Assembly (NCBI GenBank): GCA_034190875.2
Contig: CM067358.1
Location: 45,963,799-46,027,798, forward strand
Reading direction: 5' to 3'
Source of the DNA: Urechis unicinctus
Lineage: Eukaryota; Annelida; Polychaeta; Xenopneusta; Urechidae
Length of the DNA: 64,000 nt
Part shown: in pieces, positions 1 through 13,991 of the stretch
How the letters are laid out: each line of letters begins with the position of its first letter
Position numbering within the stretch: position 1 is the first letter of the stretch
Translations under genes and position numbers: made by a program
Notes under the pieces: generated by a model
Seen by the model: only the letters and a program-made list of their open reading frames with translations
What the model was told of the DNA's origin: nothing
Databases searched by the model: none

Positions 1-1384
1 TATGCTATGAACGCCAAAGTACATATAAGCCATACAAACTGATTCTGCTTGTATCAGAGGCGGTGGGTACAGGGAAATCACATAAAGCGTCTTGATTGAT
101 TACATAGCTAGAAGAGTAGCACACAATATAGCTAAAGCATACACAGACAATAAGCTCCCACGCAGTGAGGTAATTCTATATGTCACGTTTAGTGACATAT
201 GGTCGTCAAACAAACATGGAGAGGGCCTAACCATCTGTCAGCATATATCACTTTGGTACGAGACTGAAATATTGGACTCGATCGTACAAACTGGACCCTT
301 GTCTCTTTTTATCTCATCCAATTTTGCTCGCACAATAAAGCTCTTGGTGATTGAGCACATATTCAATCAGGCAAAAGCACATTACACAGCGGAAAATAGT
401 AATCATAATAGTATTTATGAAAATAATTACCTATGATTCTCTGTTTTATGCTTGCATCGTAGTAATGTGTCCAGTTTGTTAAAAGTACATTAATGTTCTT
501 CTCATTTGAGCGTATTAATCTTCAAGGGCGATCGAATGGCGAAGGTTCGTCCATTATTAGGCGGATAGGAGGTACTCAAGCGACACCAGGATAATCTCAT
601 TGCAGCAATGACACTCTTATGCTTTAACATCTCACAAGTATTACCGGAAGCCGAACGTCAACGGCGCGAGAGAAAAATGATTTCATTGGATAGCGAAAGC
701 TTTGTAAAGTTCACAGGTTCGACGGGTCCTAACTCGTGATTAAGGCAAATTGCTTATGTTTACCATTTTGTTGCTGTAAAGACCTTACCACGTACTTTAA
801 TTCGCCTGGACTTGCAGTTGAGTGCTGTGTGACTCTCAGTACTTTAATGTGCCGATGGCCATTATCAGAAATGAATCGTGTTTAGTGGCGGCTATATGCA
901 CTGACAAGCTAAACCAACACCGTTGAGAGCCATTTGGAGTCTCCAATATGATGAAGTAAACGGTACATTATTAAAGATGGCTGAGAAGACTAACGGCTAA
1001 ATTATTCTTGCAGTAAGTTGTAAGCTCGGTGACATAAGTTTGTGTTCTACTGACGAAGAGGAGAGTAGGAAGAGCGACAGACTGGTGCTGTTGGATTTGA
1101 TACCAGAACTGTACAGCACAGTAATGATGTGTCCTTGATGATGTGTTGAACCTACCAGTAGCTACCTACGCGCTAGTCTCGAGAAAAGGGATCACCAAAG
1201 ACAAATGAGATTTTGGCTAAGACATGACGCAAGGGTGAAAGGTCTGAGACGTAGTCAATTTCCCCATCCCAATAGTTTATACTGTATATTCGTACGATAG
1301 GTTATGATTCGGTTAATATGATAAGGATATTGGTCAAGTACAATTGATTTGAGCATTTTTTTCTAATCCAAGGTGCAAAATAAG
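1..1384. other. No gene supported
   Basis: A 114-codon frame (92-436, no ATG) has no recognisable motif. A run at about 1006-1134 (after TTCTTGCAG) reads STDEEESRKSDRLVLL and looks mildly coding, but it has no partner exons. Confidence 0.5.
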
Positions 1385-1747
1385 CATGCAAATTAAGCTA
1401 TCAACCTCGTTTAACGGCCTTACCAATGAAATGCAGGATAAATGAATTGTAGCTACCACATACGCACAAAGTAGCAAAACACAACATCGAATATTCCTTC
1501 ATTGATTCTGTAATTAAATCAAACATCTCGCCGATTTGCGTATTTGTTGGATATAATGTTCTGTTATACTTGGTCCTTTTTGATGGCCAATAACTCAAAT
1601 GTCATATGTGGTATAAGTAATTATAGACTTTGTTCCGGTGGCTTACTTCTAGGTTACGTCATGACAACAAAAGGCATGCGGCTGCATCTTTATGCACCAA
1701 AGGCTCCATGGTTTTAGTACGACCGCTCTGATACCCATTGAAAATCG
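1385..1747 (+). repeat. Dispersed repeat, copy 1 (partner at 8890-9254)
   Basis: About 360 bp in direct orientation with the partner copy, roughly 85% alike by eye. It begins near CCTCGTTTAACGGCC and ends near GCTCTGATA-CCATTGAAA. Both copies share an ATG frame starting MANNSNV, but here it stops after 44 codons. Confidence 0.9.
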
Positions 1748-4700
1748 CGTCTTTTTAAAACCTACAAGGAGCATTTTTGGCACTTTGAACCTCAAGTGAA
1801 AGTCAGCACCAATAAATTTCAATCACATTTACATTATAGTCTAAGGTCGCTGATATGTTTCGCCACTGGAGACATCGTGCTCATTTAATAGCTTACTGTG
1901 CTATATTTTGTAGTGAAACGCTAATTTATCACTACATTGCGCTCCTCCACATTTTGCACTGGTATCACCTGCTTCCATCGCCATAACAGAACCATATTGG
2001 CTGTGTTAGATGCAGGTTTATTAGCATTGAAACAGTTCTGTCTGTTTAGTGAAGCAGATAAACATCGTAATTTACTGTAGAATATACAGCCGGCTTCATT
2101 ATTTGATATAAAAGTTAACACTCGTCAACGTTATTTGATAATAAATCAAATAAGGTATGTTAATGAAACAAACAGCAGCTGATATGTTGATCTGCAATGC
2201 ATGTCATAGACTAGCAACTGAGGAAAGAATTGATAAGATGGTATACCACGATCACGAATTTTGGACGCAAATATCCGTTTAGAATGAAATACAAAATAAC
2301 CCCCCCCCCCCCCCCCCCCACCACCCCTCCGGATATGTCCCACTGAAAAACCTGACCACAATCATTCTTCTCACAGACACAAGTAATCTATTTGTATCAG
2401 ACTCTTATCATATAACATGTTGTCTGAAGTCTTTGATAAGACTGATACCTGCTCTTTGGTTCGATTTAGATGCCGTTGTCTATCGACATACCTTTTATAA
2501 CTCATTAACCAACAATGACTAAGTGCCCCTCAGCCACTATATCAGTTACTGTTGGTTAAAATCAAACATGTTTGGATCTCAAAGAACATCACCAAGCAAC
2601 TTTGATGAATAAAGAGGTACAAAACTATGTTGCAACACACCTGCTGTGGTGAATACTACTTGCATGTATAGTACATGCTATTGTATGTTTGTACGACAGG
2701 ATATCTATCGGAATAAGCATTACTATGCCAGTGCGAAGGTTTGCTAGTAATGCTGGCATAATTATAATCAACGGCCAAGTTTGTAAAGATGCTTATATGA
2801 ATAGCTTGATAAGCGTGTTTCTATGGTATGACATCCTTATTGTTTGTCAACAGGAACACCCCGGGCAGTATCATGTGAGGCTAAACAAGCAATCAACAAC
2901 CACCGATGAGCTGGATTTATTTGTGGTAAAACCCTTAGCGCACTAATATGCACTCGCGGGAGGTTTTCAATAAGTTGTTGGTTTCTCTGGCAAGCATTTG
3001 TCGGTGATTGGATGTAACGCGTAACCTGTACAGTTTCTGCACGAGCTGAATATTCAAACTTGCCCTAACTATTGTTTGCTTATCATGCAATTGTTGATCG
3101 GTCAAACCATTATGTGTTTGATGTTACCTTTTTCTTTTCCAAGTAGAAGTCAGATATTATATTGTCGCGTTTTCAGATTTACAGTGTTATTGTTTGCTTC
3201 CAAACTCATACGCGGAGAATGGCTTTGATGACCTGCACCCTAGGTGAATTATGATGATGTACCTCAGGAAACTGCATGGTAAGCTTTGCGTAGACCTAAC
3301 AGGGCATTCGCTCTCACACTTTGCTGAACAGAGACATTTGTTGTTGAAAAATTTTCAAATATTTTATTAATCTATCGTAGTTTACAGTCAATGCAGATTT
3401 TATCATAAGTGCGCTCCAATTTTGACTGAGCAGTTCACAGCAATACATTTTAACCTACGCATGATAGGTTGTATTTATCGTCATAATTCCATTGTTTCAG
3501 TCATTGTCGTATCGATCCTTATTATAAATAAGCAATAGTGAGTGCTTTGAATCATTTATGTTGTTCAACGATGCAACTAGTTATCGAATACAACAAGCCA
3601 TATCATCAACATACAAATACTGGTCTAACTGTAGCCACTTGGAAGGCTGCAAGGCTACGGCATAGCTACTTATGCGGTTTTTATCTAGAGCTATTGAAGG
3701 ATGGAAGACTTATGCTTCCGACCATATTGCTTTACTGTTAAAAGCCTTTACGACTATCAATCCTGCATACCATGTGCTCTCCTCGTTAAACACATGTCGT
3801 GGTGTTAAATTATTCATTGGTGGCGCTAATAGTCTGCTGTGTGAATCTGTTCCGGCTTCTTGCTGCCAATATAGCATAACAAATGAACTTCATTTAGTAT
3901 GGTGCATGATATCCTTCAGGTCATTACTGATATGAAAATGCCCTCCGGTTTTAGCAGAACAAAACGTAACCGTGGGCTGTGTATCGATCTATCCTGCATA
4001 GCCGTTGTTGATAGCCATTTGGGAAACTAAGCGCGTTGAAATAAGTGAAATAAATATTTAGTCTAACCATATTGTGTCGATCAGTCGCCAAAAGCAAACT
4101 TCTAAGCGTATGCCTCCGATTCCTTCATGTAGTTTGCATACGAGCATAACCTAAGATGACATGTTAACAGCTGCTATATACATATGATAAAGCCCTACAT
4201 TGTTCAAAAGATATAGCGCGATTTGCCTAGTGTGATCCCAAAGCTCCGGGAGGGATCGTTGTATAACATTTTATGCAACATATAACATTCAATTTATGTA
4301 GGTATCAGTATGTGCTAGGAACAGCTGAATACTAATAGCACGCATCACATCTAGCGAGTAGCGTGTTGTCTCGGTTAGGTGATATCCTTTTGTACTCATC
4401 TACCAATTAGAGTTCTACCAAATTAGGTGGAGTTCGTTATGTTCTATTCTGCAGACGTGAGCTTCGTTTACAGTCCATACATTCGACTTGCATTATAATA
4501 TCAAGAAATAATTGCATGCTACCATAAGGTGGTGGTGAACGCAACGCATTCGCGGGTTATACAATTTCCATAGAAAACGAGAGCTACTTTAGATTAATTT
4601 CGATTGGGCAATGTCATGTAAGCGTAATGATCATACAAATGCAAGCGAAACAAGACCGAAATAACATTACAATTATAATAACCTGCCACTCTCGTGAATC

Positions 4701-6115
4701 AGATAACCAACGAAGAGTAGCCACTTGATGACTTTGATCTCCAACAAAGCCACTCCCGTTGTTTTCAATATGAGCGTAAATCTACCGGCCGCATAGTCGT
4801 AACTATTTAACGACGCAACTATCAAACACTATAGTGATATAGCTGAAATGTATCGTTATATATTCCTATTATCGCCAGATTGTGGTTATCACCGTCGTGA
4901 TGCACTTGCTTGTACTTAACAGCCCTATTTATGTACTCTGCATAGTATATATACATATACAAATTGCTGGATCTCCTGTCCATGCTTAATCAAGTTTTAC
5001 CGGATAGTCAGGCCATATATATGACATCCACAACATCAAAGGCAATGGCTATGTGGACCTTTTTTCTGTGGAATTAGTAGTTTTTGTCTTAGAAGACGGA
5101 ATCAAGAATGACAAATGACATGAACAAGGGCGAAACAAGTTATAATGAGGTCCTTTGGATGCGTAAGTCAGGGTGATATATATACAATGGCAGTTCAAAA
5201 GGGAACTAATGAGAAAGGGGGTCACATAGATTAGATATAAACGATGGATGAAGAATAAGCAACAGGCTACTGTGTATCGAGTAAATGCAAAGTAGATAGC
5301 TAGTCACTTGAGCGCTTTATGACATTTCTAGGATTATCTGGGCTGGTTCTCAACTGAACGCCGGTTCGAGCATTGTTCATCTATTTAGCGTTCTGCTCTT
5401 AGCCTAGTTGATTTTAGGAACACCACCAATGTCTCCTGACTATATTAAAACTCGTAAGTTTTAATTCTCATCGCCTTTAACACTGATATATTCTAACATT
5501 ATCTACAAACGTTGAACAATATTTGTGGAATGGAATTGTGTTTCATTAATAGTCAAAATCAGCAATGTGATCGTTGGTGGACAACAAAACATTACTTCTG
5601 GTTATTTTAAGTCAATGTCACTAATATGGACCTTAAAAGTATAAATTTGTTATGCTCTCTGGCAACCACTTCGGGTAGAAATACTGTTGAAATATTTCAG
5701 CTATCTAATAGAACAAAAATGGATGTGGTTATGTTTGATATCAGCATATGTATTATTTATTTATTTATTGTTAACTCTAAGCAGAGAACAGATAGACTGG
5801 TTGTATTTCATTTGGCACTGACCTCGATGACTGACGGCTTGAGCTCTGATGGAGTTTTCGTTGAAGTGAATAACTTCTAAGAGCAATCTGGATGCATATA
5901 TGTAGCAGTTTGATTAATTTCATTGCCAAGTATATAGGAAATACAACTTTAACTTTCTTTGATCATGCCCATTGCCATCCTGTAGTTCAATACCACTGTG
6001 AACAATAAGAATAAATCCCCAACATAAACATTCTAAGAGCTTACTGTTTCCCATCATATAAGAGTTACAAACGAAACAATGTTTTCGGTGGACTTCCTAT
6101 AGATCCATGTCGATT
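1748..6115. other. AT-rich intergenic sequence
   Basis: Only the poly-C run stands out. The open frames are short, AT-driven and lack family motifs. The sequence just above 6000 on the minus strand may be the far end of the THAP-related remnant. Confidence 0.5.
2300..2319 (+). repeat. Poly-C run (20 bases)
   Basis: Twenty consecutive C, then ACCACCCC; a likely length-variable homopolymer. Confidence 0.95.
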
Positions 6116-6850
6116 CTAGGCATCTCTAGTAAAGTCATAGTCAGGATCAGTTTCCGCCTCATTATCGCTGACCACTAGTTCAACCGATTCCTTGATCCCT
6201 ATGCAGTGCTGAGTAGGGCCTCCAGAAACTTGGTTACCCCTGGAATATTTTTGTTTTCTGGGAATGATGAACTTCTGTGTCTGCTAACATTTCATTCATC
6301 ATAGCCTTACGGATGTCTATGCTTATAACGTGACTATGAAAAGACACGTTGTTTCATACAACAGAAGTAATACCTGTCAATACATTCAATCAAATAACTT
6401 GTTACAGTTGCCTTTTAACACTTGCCGACACATTTGTCTGCACCCCAAATAAAGATTGAGAGCAGGCCTCGGTGTGGCAAGTGCACGCGTGTGGTACCTT
6501 TGTCTCGGATTCATCGCAGTCACTGGAGCTATATGTTTCCTTAGCTGCCAGAACCAATTTATTCACCACCTGCACGACGAGAAACAGCTATAAATAAACG
6601 TCAAGAGTAGACTTGTTGTCGATGCCTTTTTTCGGAGGCTCTCTCTCGTTTTTTGTAACTCCAACCTAGCTAAAGAGATTCGGTATAGCTTTATCTCGTA
6701 GCCTACGTTTCTTACGAAATCCTAAACTTTTGAGCAGCTCTGGTTCAGTCTCATAAGCATCATTCTCGAAATGATCAGATCATAGATTTGCCGTGTGGGA
6801 CGGCCTCCAGTCTTTACGCTTGACTTTCATCATCCGATTTCTCATCGTTA
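6116..6850 (-). pseudogene. Decayed THAP-domain protein (probably transposase-derived)
   Basis: A single minus-strand frame runs from 6850 to 6402 and is broken only by TGA (6782-6780), TAG (6668-6666) and TAG (6590-6588). It reads KRKDWRPSHTANL-stop-SDHFENDAYE, then LLKSLGFRKKRRLRDKAIPN followed by LF. These match the second half of a THAP zinc finger: W-x-P-S, the (I/L)CSxHF zinc ligands and the terminal AVPxxF motif. The first stop falls exactly on the codon for the zinc-binding cysteine of CSDHF. After the domain the frame gives an acidic/Ser segment (YSSSDCDESETK) and a Cys-rich stretch. In a shifted frame, 6197-6116 reads VVSDNEAETDPDYDF, like the acidic linker (EEDPDY) of THAP-type transposases. 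The first half of the THAP domain (CxnC) was not found upstream; an intron acceptor TTGTAG ends at 6851. No intact catalytic domain was found. The THAP assignment is strong; current function is unlikely. Confidence 0.65.
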
Positions 6851-7113
6851 CTACAATGGATAGCAAATTCAAAAGAGAAAGAAATATTGCTTTAAGGGTC
6901 AAATACAACGATACATACGGTCGTCTGTGCGCAGTTTTTTTTCTATTCAAAAGTGATATATAAATATACCTTTTTCCAAGCTAAATCGGTATAATAAGAC
7001 ATAACCCACGCCAAAAAACGCACAAGGCCGTGATGAAAGACGAACAAGACATACACTGTCAACGAAGAATGGAGATGGCGACGATTGCTTAATTTCACGA
7101 CAAATAGCATATA

Positions 7114-7121
7114 TGACGTCA
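7114..7121 (-). promoter_or_regulatory. TGACGTCA (CRE-like) with adjacent TATATG upstream of the THAP remnant
   Basis: A perfect palindromic CRE/ATF site followed on the minus strand by TATATG, about 270 nt upstream of the THAP frame. It could be the old promoter. A single site can occur by chance. Confidence 0.25.
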
Positions 7122-8889
7122 CTGTCCGGAAACTACCGAATAATCCCGAGCGATACGATGATGCCACAAACTCTTCGTGAACTGTGATAAATGGGTGAAC
7201 GTTTATAATTCAGTTAACAAATAGATTGCAATGCTTTGCGCTATCTAATCTTGTAATAAGTTGTCACTCAGTGAGTTTCGTCTATGTGTCACAAAGCTGA
7301 ATAATCACTTATTTCAAGGATATCAACTGCATTGACCACATACAATACATTCATCATTCGTGGTGACCGAGATCTATCTATCCTCGTCGTTCTGTTGTTG
7401 ACGTTACATGTGTTAATCTATGAGTTCAGAATAATATCGCGTTTTGCCTACTGTATAATGTTTTTGCTGATAAGCGTTATTCTCAATTTGGTCGATCAAC
7501 ACCACATCAGCGTTATCTTTTAAAGTAAAGAATTGGGATGATTCAAATTCTATCACTTCGTTTGCTTAGCTAGTGTTCACAGACAGTTGATTTATAGAAT
7601 GAAGCGGTTTTCAGGTCTAAATTTTGTATATGTATTAATTCAAAAGGAAATATATAAAGACTCTTGCTATGCAATACATGTGAAATTAACCGACGTTTTT
7701 CAGCCTAGTTAACGAAAAACGCGTGCGCTATCTGTGATACAAATAAGAATAATAGTTGTAGCACGGTGATTGGTTAGTCCAAACGACGTAAGGTGGCATT
7801 TAATCATATATTTCGGGGAAATATGAAACCTGTGTTGAATCAGCTAATATCGTCGGTCATATACAAGCGGTTCAAACATTGTCAGATTGGTATCTGCCCG
7901 TTTCTCAAGCATTAAGAGTATCAGTGGAGGAATAATGTGTAAGATAGAAAGCTGTCAGCTGCAGGGCATTGGAGACAGTAAAACGACGTTAATCTTTGGT
8001 TGTTATCAAGAATACTTCTGATATTCATTATCAGTCAGTGCAGATTCGATGCACTACTGATAGCTCGTTCCAGACTTAATATACTTCTACTTATTGCAAT
8101 TCACCTATCGTGGCTCATCAAATACCCACCAATTACATCAGCTTCTATGGTTAGTAATCGACAACTTCTGAACGAGGTATTTGTTATATTGCTTTACAAA
8201 TGTTTTATGATGATATTGTTACCACCAATATGGCGGCAGGTTATGGCTGTAGACGTCTAGCTGGTAGGTGATGAATATACCAATATATACCAATAGATGA
8301 TTCAGCAGAAGAATTTGGGCTCAATTAGTGTTTGGATAATTAAATGATAGGCTATGACGAACAACTTTGGTTTGTTGTTTGTTATCTAAGTAATATATGA
8401 AAGTATTTCTTTATTGTCAATAAACTTATATGACACAAGAAACTAAAAGTCAACTAAAAGCCAACAACAGCAGTTTAGCTGCCGACTTAAAAAGCTCACA
8501 CTGCAGCTCTTTGCACAATTCATCAGCTCATTTATTTGTATACTTATGCCTCACCTCGCATCTAATAATCCAGAAGCCTTCATGTAGTCTGTCAATGTTC
8601 GGTCTGTATTCCACGGTTAGTGTCAAATCATGAAATGGAAACAGAGGATTACTTAATGCACCAGGACCTTTTGTATGTCCGTGTCACTTGCCCGTTCGTG
8701 GCATTATTCGCAATGTCAAATCAACTTGGGATTGTTGCATGACTGTGCTGGTGTTGTCTTCAATGATTACTTGCTCGGGACTAATCATGAATTACTATAG
8801 CAATTATAATCATAATCGGATATAACTTAACTAACCGATCCAGATGTTTCTAAATATGCTATACATAACCACACCTACTGCATATTTAA

Positions 8890-9254
8890 CGTGCAAATAA
8901 AATTATCGACCTCGTTTAACGGCCTCTTGGGCAAATGAAATGCAAGATAAATGAATTGTAGTTACCAGATACGCACAAAGTAGCAAAACGCTACAGCGAA
9001 TATTTGTTCATTGATTTTGTAATTAGATCAATAATCTCGCCGATTTGTATATTTGTTGGATATAATGTCTTGCAATATTTGTTTCTATTAGATGGCCAAT
9101 AACTCAAATGTCAAATGTGGTATCAATACTTATAGACGTGTTTCTGGTGGCTTACTTTTTGGTTACTTCATGAAAACAAAAGGACTACGACTGCATCTTT
9201 ATGCATCAGAGCTCAATGGTTTTCGTAAAAACGCTCTGATAGCCATTGAAATAG
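8890..9254 (+). repeat. Dispersed repeat, copy 2 (partner at 1385-1747)
   Basis: Second copy, about 7.5 kb from the first. The shared frame starts at 9092 and runs on for 98 codons past the end of the homology. Most differences between the copies change the amino acid, so this frame is not conserved as a protein. The element type is unknown. Confidence 0.9.
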
Positions 9255-12200
9255 CAGTAATTTATGGGCAACATACGCGTAGCACAGCATACGTCATGTG
9301 TTCATTGTCGCATGCAGGTCAACTGACGAAATCTTATCGTTTTCGACGAAATCTTTCGTTTTCGATTTGTTATCTAGTAGATAGGTAAAATTCAATAATC
9401 AGTACAAATGTTTGCTCCAGCCGGCAACAATTGAAGTTACTTGAAATCGGTATTGCAACAGTAACACGCGTGTAACATACGTAATTAGATTGACTTAGGG
9501 CTATCCTGCTCCATCCTTTATACAGCTTCCCGCTCGCGATTCAGTTCATAGATAGCACGATAGTTCAATTTAAATAGGATTTAATGCAGAGAGAGCAGGA
9601 AGCGAGGTATAGGGCTAAATCATGTGGATAAAAAGAAATAACGAAGAAACTCTTCAACTTCCTCTGGCAGCACTATAGTATCAACATTTACCCACAGGTT
9701 TGTATCTCAGAGCCAACATAATTCGTTGCTTCATGATTACGAAACAATATTTGGTGAATTTGATTCAGTCCCTGCTGTAGCAACATCATATCATAAACCC
9801 TTTTACAACCAAGGCGATATGTGTAGATTCATGATATATTCCAATGATTTCCATTAATCACGCATTTTATATTCTTGGTATTAGTTGCTATTTATAACAA
9901 TTGCGCGTAAGGTGCCTCTTTTGCTGTATTATCCACAAGTACAGCATATGTTGCGAAAGACCATTTTTGTATCAAACACGAGCAGTTTTGAAAACAAGAT
10001 GCTTCTGCCTGCATAAGGCTGTCATGCGTTCGATAGATATTTACATTGCTTCTTTAATATCCCGACAACTTATATCTAAGTTAAGTTATTCTGTACATGT
10101 GTGTGAAACGGAAATCTACAGCAATTTCTCATGTTACTATGTAAGTTGGTAAATTGCTAATTATAGCTCCGAGCGATCGATCAACTAGTGGAAATGATAG
10201 CCAGTATTCTGAGGAACAACTTAAAAACTGGTTGTTATTGGCCCACTGTCAATGCTAACAGCTAGGTATGGATATATCCAATGACAATCAAACACGAGAC
10301 GACTTATTTACGAATGGCAATAATGGTAAAGGTCTGTTTAAAATAACCCTTGATATTAGAAACAAAGATCTTTAGAGATTTCTTAATTTAGATTGATATA
10401 AAACAAACCGATCTGCGCGACATCGCAACCTCTGCAGCTGGCACACATTACATGCATTTTCATTGATTGGATAACCCGACATGTTCTGTAGCTGACGAAA
10501 CTCAACTCAATACAGTTTCCTCAGTAAAGAAATTTGGGCAAAATTGGCAGACAACTGCTTTTTGGTTAGGTCGCTGCCAATTCAATTGCAGTGGGTCATA
10601 AAACAATTGAAAATAACTGTGGCATGGACAAATCACACCCATTCAGTTAAGTTGCGATCAGATATAAATTACGATACATTAAAGACATCGATGGTGTTTA
10701 TAATTAGACCGTTATAAGAGTGCCGTTAATATCTTATGAAACATCTATACATTATGACAGATAACAGACTATATACGTTAAGGTCTCATAAATATAGATT
10801 TCCTTTATACCATGCAAATATCCAATTGCAGCATGCCAGATTAATCTTTGCATTCTTTTATATCCGGCCAGTAAGTCTTCTGAACTACGTAAGGGCTCTA
10901 CATCGTAGTTGATATATATTAAAGCATCACACGAAGACATTCCAATATTGGTTGTATTATCAAGTCATGTTTATTCAGATATAAGCAACATATCGTTCCA
11001 GAAAGACCTGCCATATCCTGATATCACAAGGCTTTTATATTTTGTAATTAATGCTTTCGACATAAGGCTACTTAAAGATGGTCTCTCATGTGTATTTGGA
11101 ACAATAAAAGTCCAAGTGGCTTGCCGCGTAATGCAGATTTATTTAAGAATGCCATATTTCGTTATTATTGATATTCATCATAATGATTATAATATTGATT
11201 TATAACCACAATAAACATTTTACTAGCAGATAAGAGCTATTGTTGATATTTATTAAACACTTAATACAATGTCAAAAGCCGACTGTAAGTATCAATGAAA
11301 CCGTCGGCTAGAACAGCCTGAATAATGCCATATTCCATATTATTAGTATTCGTCATATTGATATTATAAGATTGATTTATAATCTCAATAACAATTCTAC
11401 TGGCAAATTAGTGTCATGAAGTCGACGAATCATATTCAAAACAGATCTATTTCTAATCTAAAATTTTGTAATTAATGGAGGGGTGGTTCTTACCATTGGT
11501 TGGCTAATGACTGATAATTATATGCCAGTAGAGCTTCCCTTTATTGATGAAAATATGTCGTATCTGCGGTGCCACTCACCCGAAAACAGGTGAACAAGCA
11601 AGATACCGCTGTTTCATCGATAGGCATTTTCGGCTAAATTGCCTTACGTATTCATTGACCCACACAATGGATTGCGGATAATAGCCGATTAAATTGATCT
11701 CTGCATTCAGCCGCTAGTAATGGTTATGTTATATCTCGCCTAATAACCATAGCGAGTGATGTTCATGCTTCTGTTAAGTTCAGTTGCATGGGGCTGCAGG
11801 GATATGTCTCAGAAGAAGTAGCGTGAAATGCAAGCCACGTGCCGAGTTCTGTGGGATCGTTGGAGGATATTGAAAAATTGCATTGCTGCAGGGCACCCTT
11901 GCCAATAAAAAACAGTAATATCGGCTTACAACAACAAGCACATTGCTATGCCTGTTATTGCCTAACGCGACTCTTTCGCATCTGATAGTTGAGTAATGAT
12001 ATTCTTAAACAATGCCAACGAATAGTAATTGCAATAAGGAGCAATCTTATGATATACAGGTTAATACGCAAATAGATTTCGTGCCATTGCAATTGGAAAA
12101 TTTTGGCATTCAGCCTCTACCAAATGGCATTCTATTTGGTCTGCAAGTACTACCATTACCAGCACGTGCCACTTTGAGTCAGATTTAAGATCAATCACGG

Positions 12201-12351
12201 CATAGCACGCTTTGATAGCGGACGAACAAAAACATTCGGCAGGCGCATCATTTTGGTCTGTGGCTGATGCATAGTCATGATGAATCGTTGCCATATTCAT
12301 AGAAACGAATATGTGAATGGTTTGAGGAGATATATTGGGTTATATCGGGGG

Positions 12352-12352
<1 letters not shown>
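9255..12352. other. AT-rich intergenic sequence
   Basis: It holds the diverged duplication at 11.15-11.41 kb and an unrecognised 79-codon minus-strand frame (12061-12300). Confidence 0.5.
11148..11408. repeat. Diverged tandem duplication (~175-bp period)
   Basis: 11148-11235 and 11323-11408 share AATGCCATAT, GATTGATTTATAA-like and CTAC/TTACTGGCA/AGCA blocks. Between them lies a hairpin AGCCGAC/GTCGGCT (about 11278-11310). Confidence 0.6.

Positions 12353-12438
<86 letters not shown>
12353..12438. repeat. (TA)n array
   Basis: About 43 uninterrupted TA units followed by CACACATAAATG. Confidence 0.97.
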
Positions 12439-12446
<8 letters not shown>

Positions 12447-13821
12447 AATGTATAAAGAAGGTGGTTTTCCTGCAATTAAGTCCATTGTCTGATATAGACC
12501 TTCTATATGCAGCCACGACAGAGATGATTACCCTCTAAACCGCGTTTTTGGTATCACGTGCGTTTGATTTGGTGTTTATAACAACACCGTTATATTAGCA
12601 TAGTTTATATGTCTTCTTGCATGAGACATAAGTACATAATGTCGCATTAACGGCATTGGGTTTAATCATTAAATATATAACTTGTCAATATGGTAGCATG
12701 GCATGAGTTCTTATTATCATCCGTTTTGGTTGTTTTGGACGGACACCGTGTAACCATAATCCCTAATATACGAAGGCTGCTTTAATTACCTGACACTAGA
12801 AGATACATTACATAAAACAACATTTTCATAAATCAACAGCACACAACAAGATTTCCAAAAGTTACCTACTATGACAGATAGCATAGTGATAAACATTTCG
12901 TTAACAATAAATTGGTCTTAACTTTATGCCATAACGTCTCATATTTTATCTGTACGAACGCATTTTTGCGCTCAGTTATAATAGCCTCAATCCCATCGCG
13001 TACCGTTATTGGCTCCCTCATTAGCAACCTTACGCCGAAGTCATTGTCAGTCATGCGGATAAGAGAGGGTAGTTGAGAATCCGCTTTCGCGGGCAGGAAC
13101 CATCTCTCCTCCAAATGGCATTCTTTTGGACATTTCGAGGCACCCTCATAATATTCGGTGAATAAAGCATTTTTACTGCTTTCTGCTGTGTTGTATTGTC
13201 GATTCTTCTCCAAGCTTCTTCATCTGCAACTTATTGAAGAGCTGATTCGACAACAACAGTGTTTGTTTGTAATAAAGTTTGTACATAAGGAAAGCGATAA
13301 ATACCGGTTCCCTGAACTATTTCTATCGTGCCCACAGAGATTTGTGGGTAGTTCCCATGTAGAACAATGCATGAAACAATGCCGTAAAGTGTGAAGCATG
13401 AATATATACAACCTCTTTGTCGTCGGTGTTCAGGCCTTAGTAGGCAATGCATATGTAATGGCTGAGGCAGTATCAGAATATGTCGTTACGCCGACACGTA
13501 ACATTCATTTTGGCCACAACGGATATAATGTTAAAATGGCCTATGATATTAAATAGAATGTCACAACTCGGCTATTGTGCGGTAATACAGCAATGCATAG
13601 TTTGGAAGTCAATGAATTACATTTGACCAGCATAGTACATGCAGTCTGTAGTTACAAAATGCATAGGCTTATACGACCTTGGAGGAACTTACACAGACCC
13701 TAGGACGTGTAATGATTCATTTATCCTAGAAGGCGGCTGCTTAATCAGATCAAACTTGTCTAATAACCTTCCGAGACGCCAAATAACACATTAGTGTAGG
13801 TGTGCCATTCTCCACTACACT
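12439..13821. other. Intergenic, one unrecognised open frame
   Basis: A 114-codon minus-strand ATG frame (12869-13213) has acceptable codon use but no motif. That length is expected by chance a few times in a window this size and composition. Confidence 0.4.
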
Positions 13822-13860
13822 GACTCACTCACTCACTCACTTACTCACTCACTTACTCAG
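13822..13860 (+). repeat. (CTCA)n tetranucleotide array
   Basis: About nine CTCA units with two CTTA variants. Confidence 0.9.
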
Positions 13861-13991
13861 TATGGTTACAGTCAGTCGTGTCACAAAAAAAATATCAATT
13901 CATGAATTTAAATTTAGAAAACGAGAATAACAAATAATCACATAATTATTTCAGTGAATTCGCCATTTAAAAGATCAAACCTCTTTTCAGA

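Noticed and set aside
1583-1717. ATG frame MANNSNV shared with the copy at 9092
   Set aside because: Between the copies most differences are amino-acid changing and the frame ends differ, so there is no sign of protein-level selection.
12275-12538. Open frames of repeated Tyr-Ile in this and all other TA arrays
   Set aside because: They are translations of (TA)n microsatellites, open in several frames on both strands.
12869-13213. 114-codon minus-strand ORF
   Set aside because: No motif, signal or splice context; this length is expected by chance in 64 kb of AT-rich sequence.
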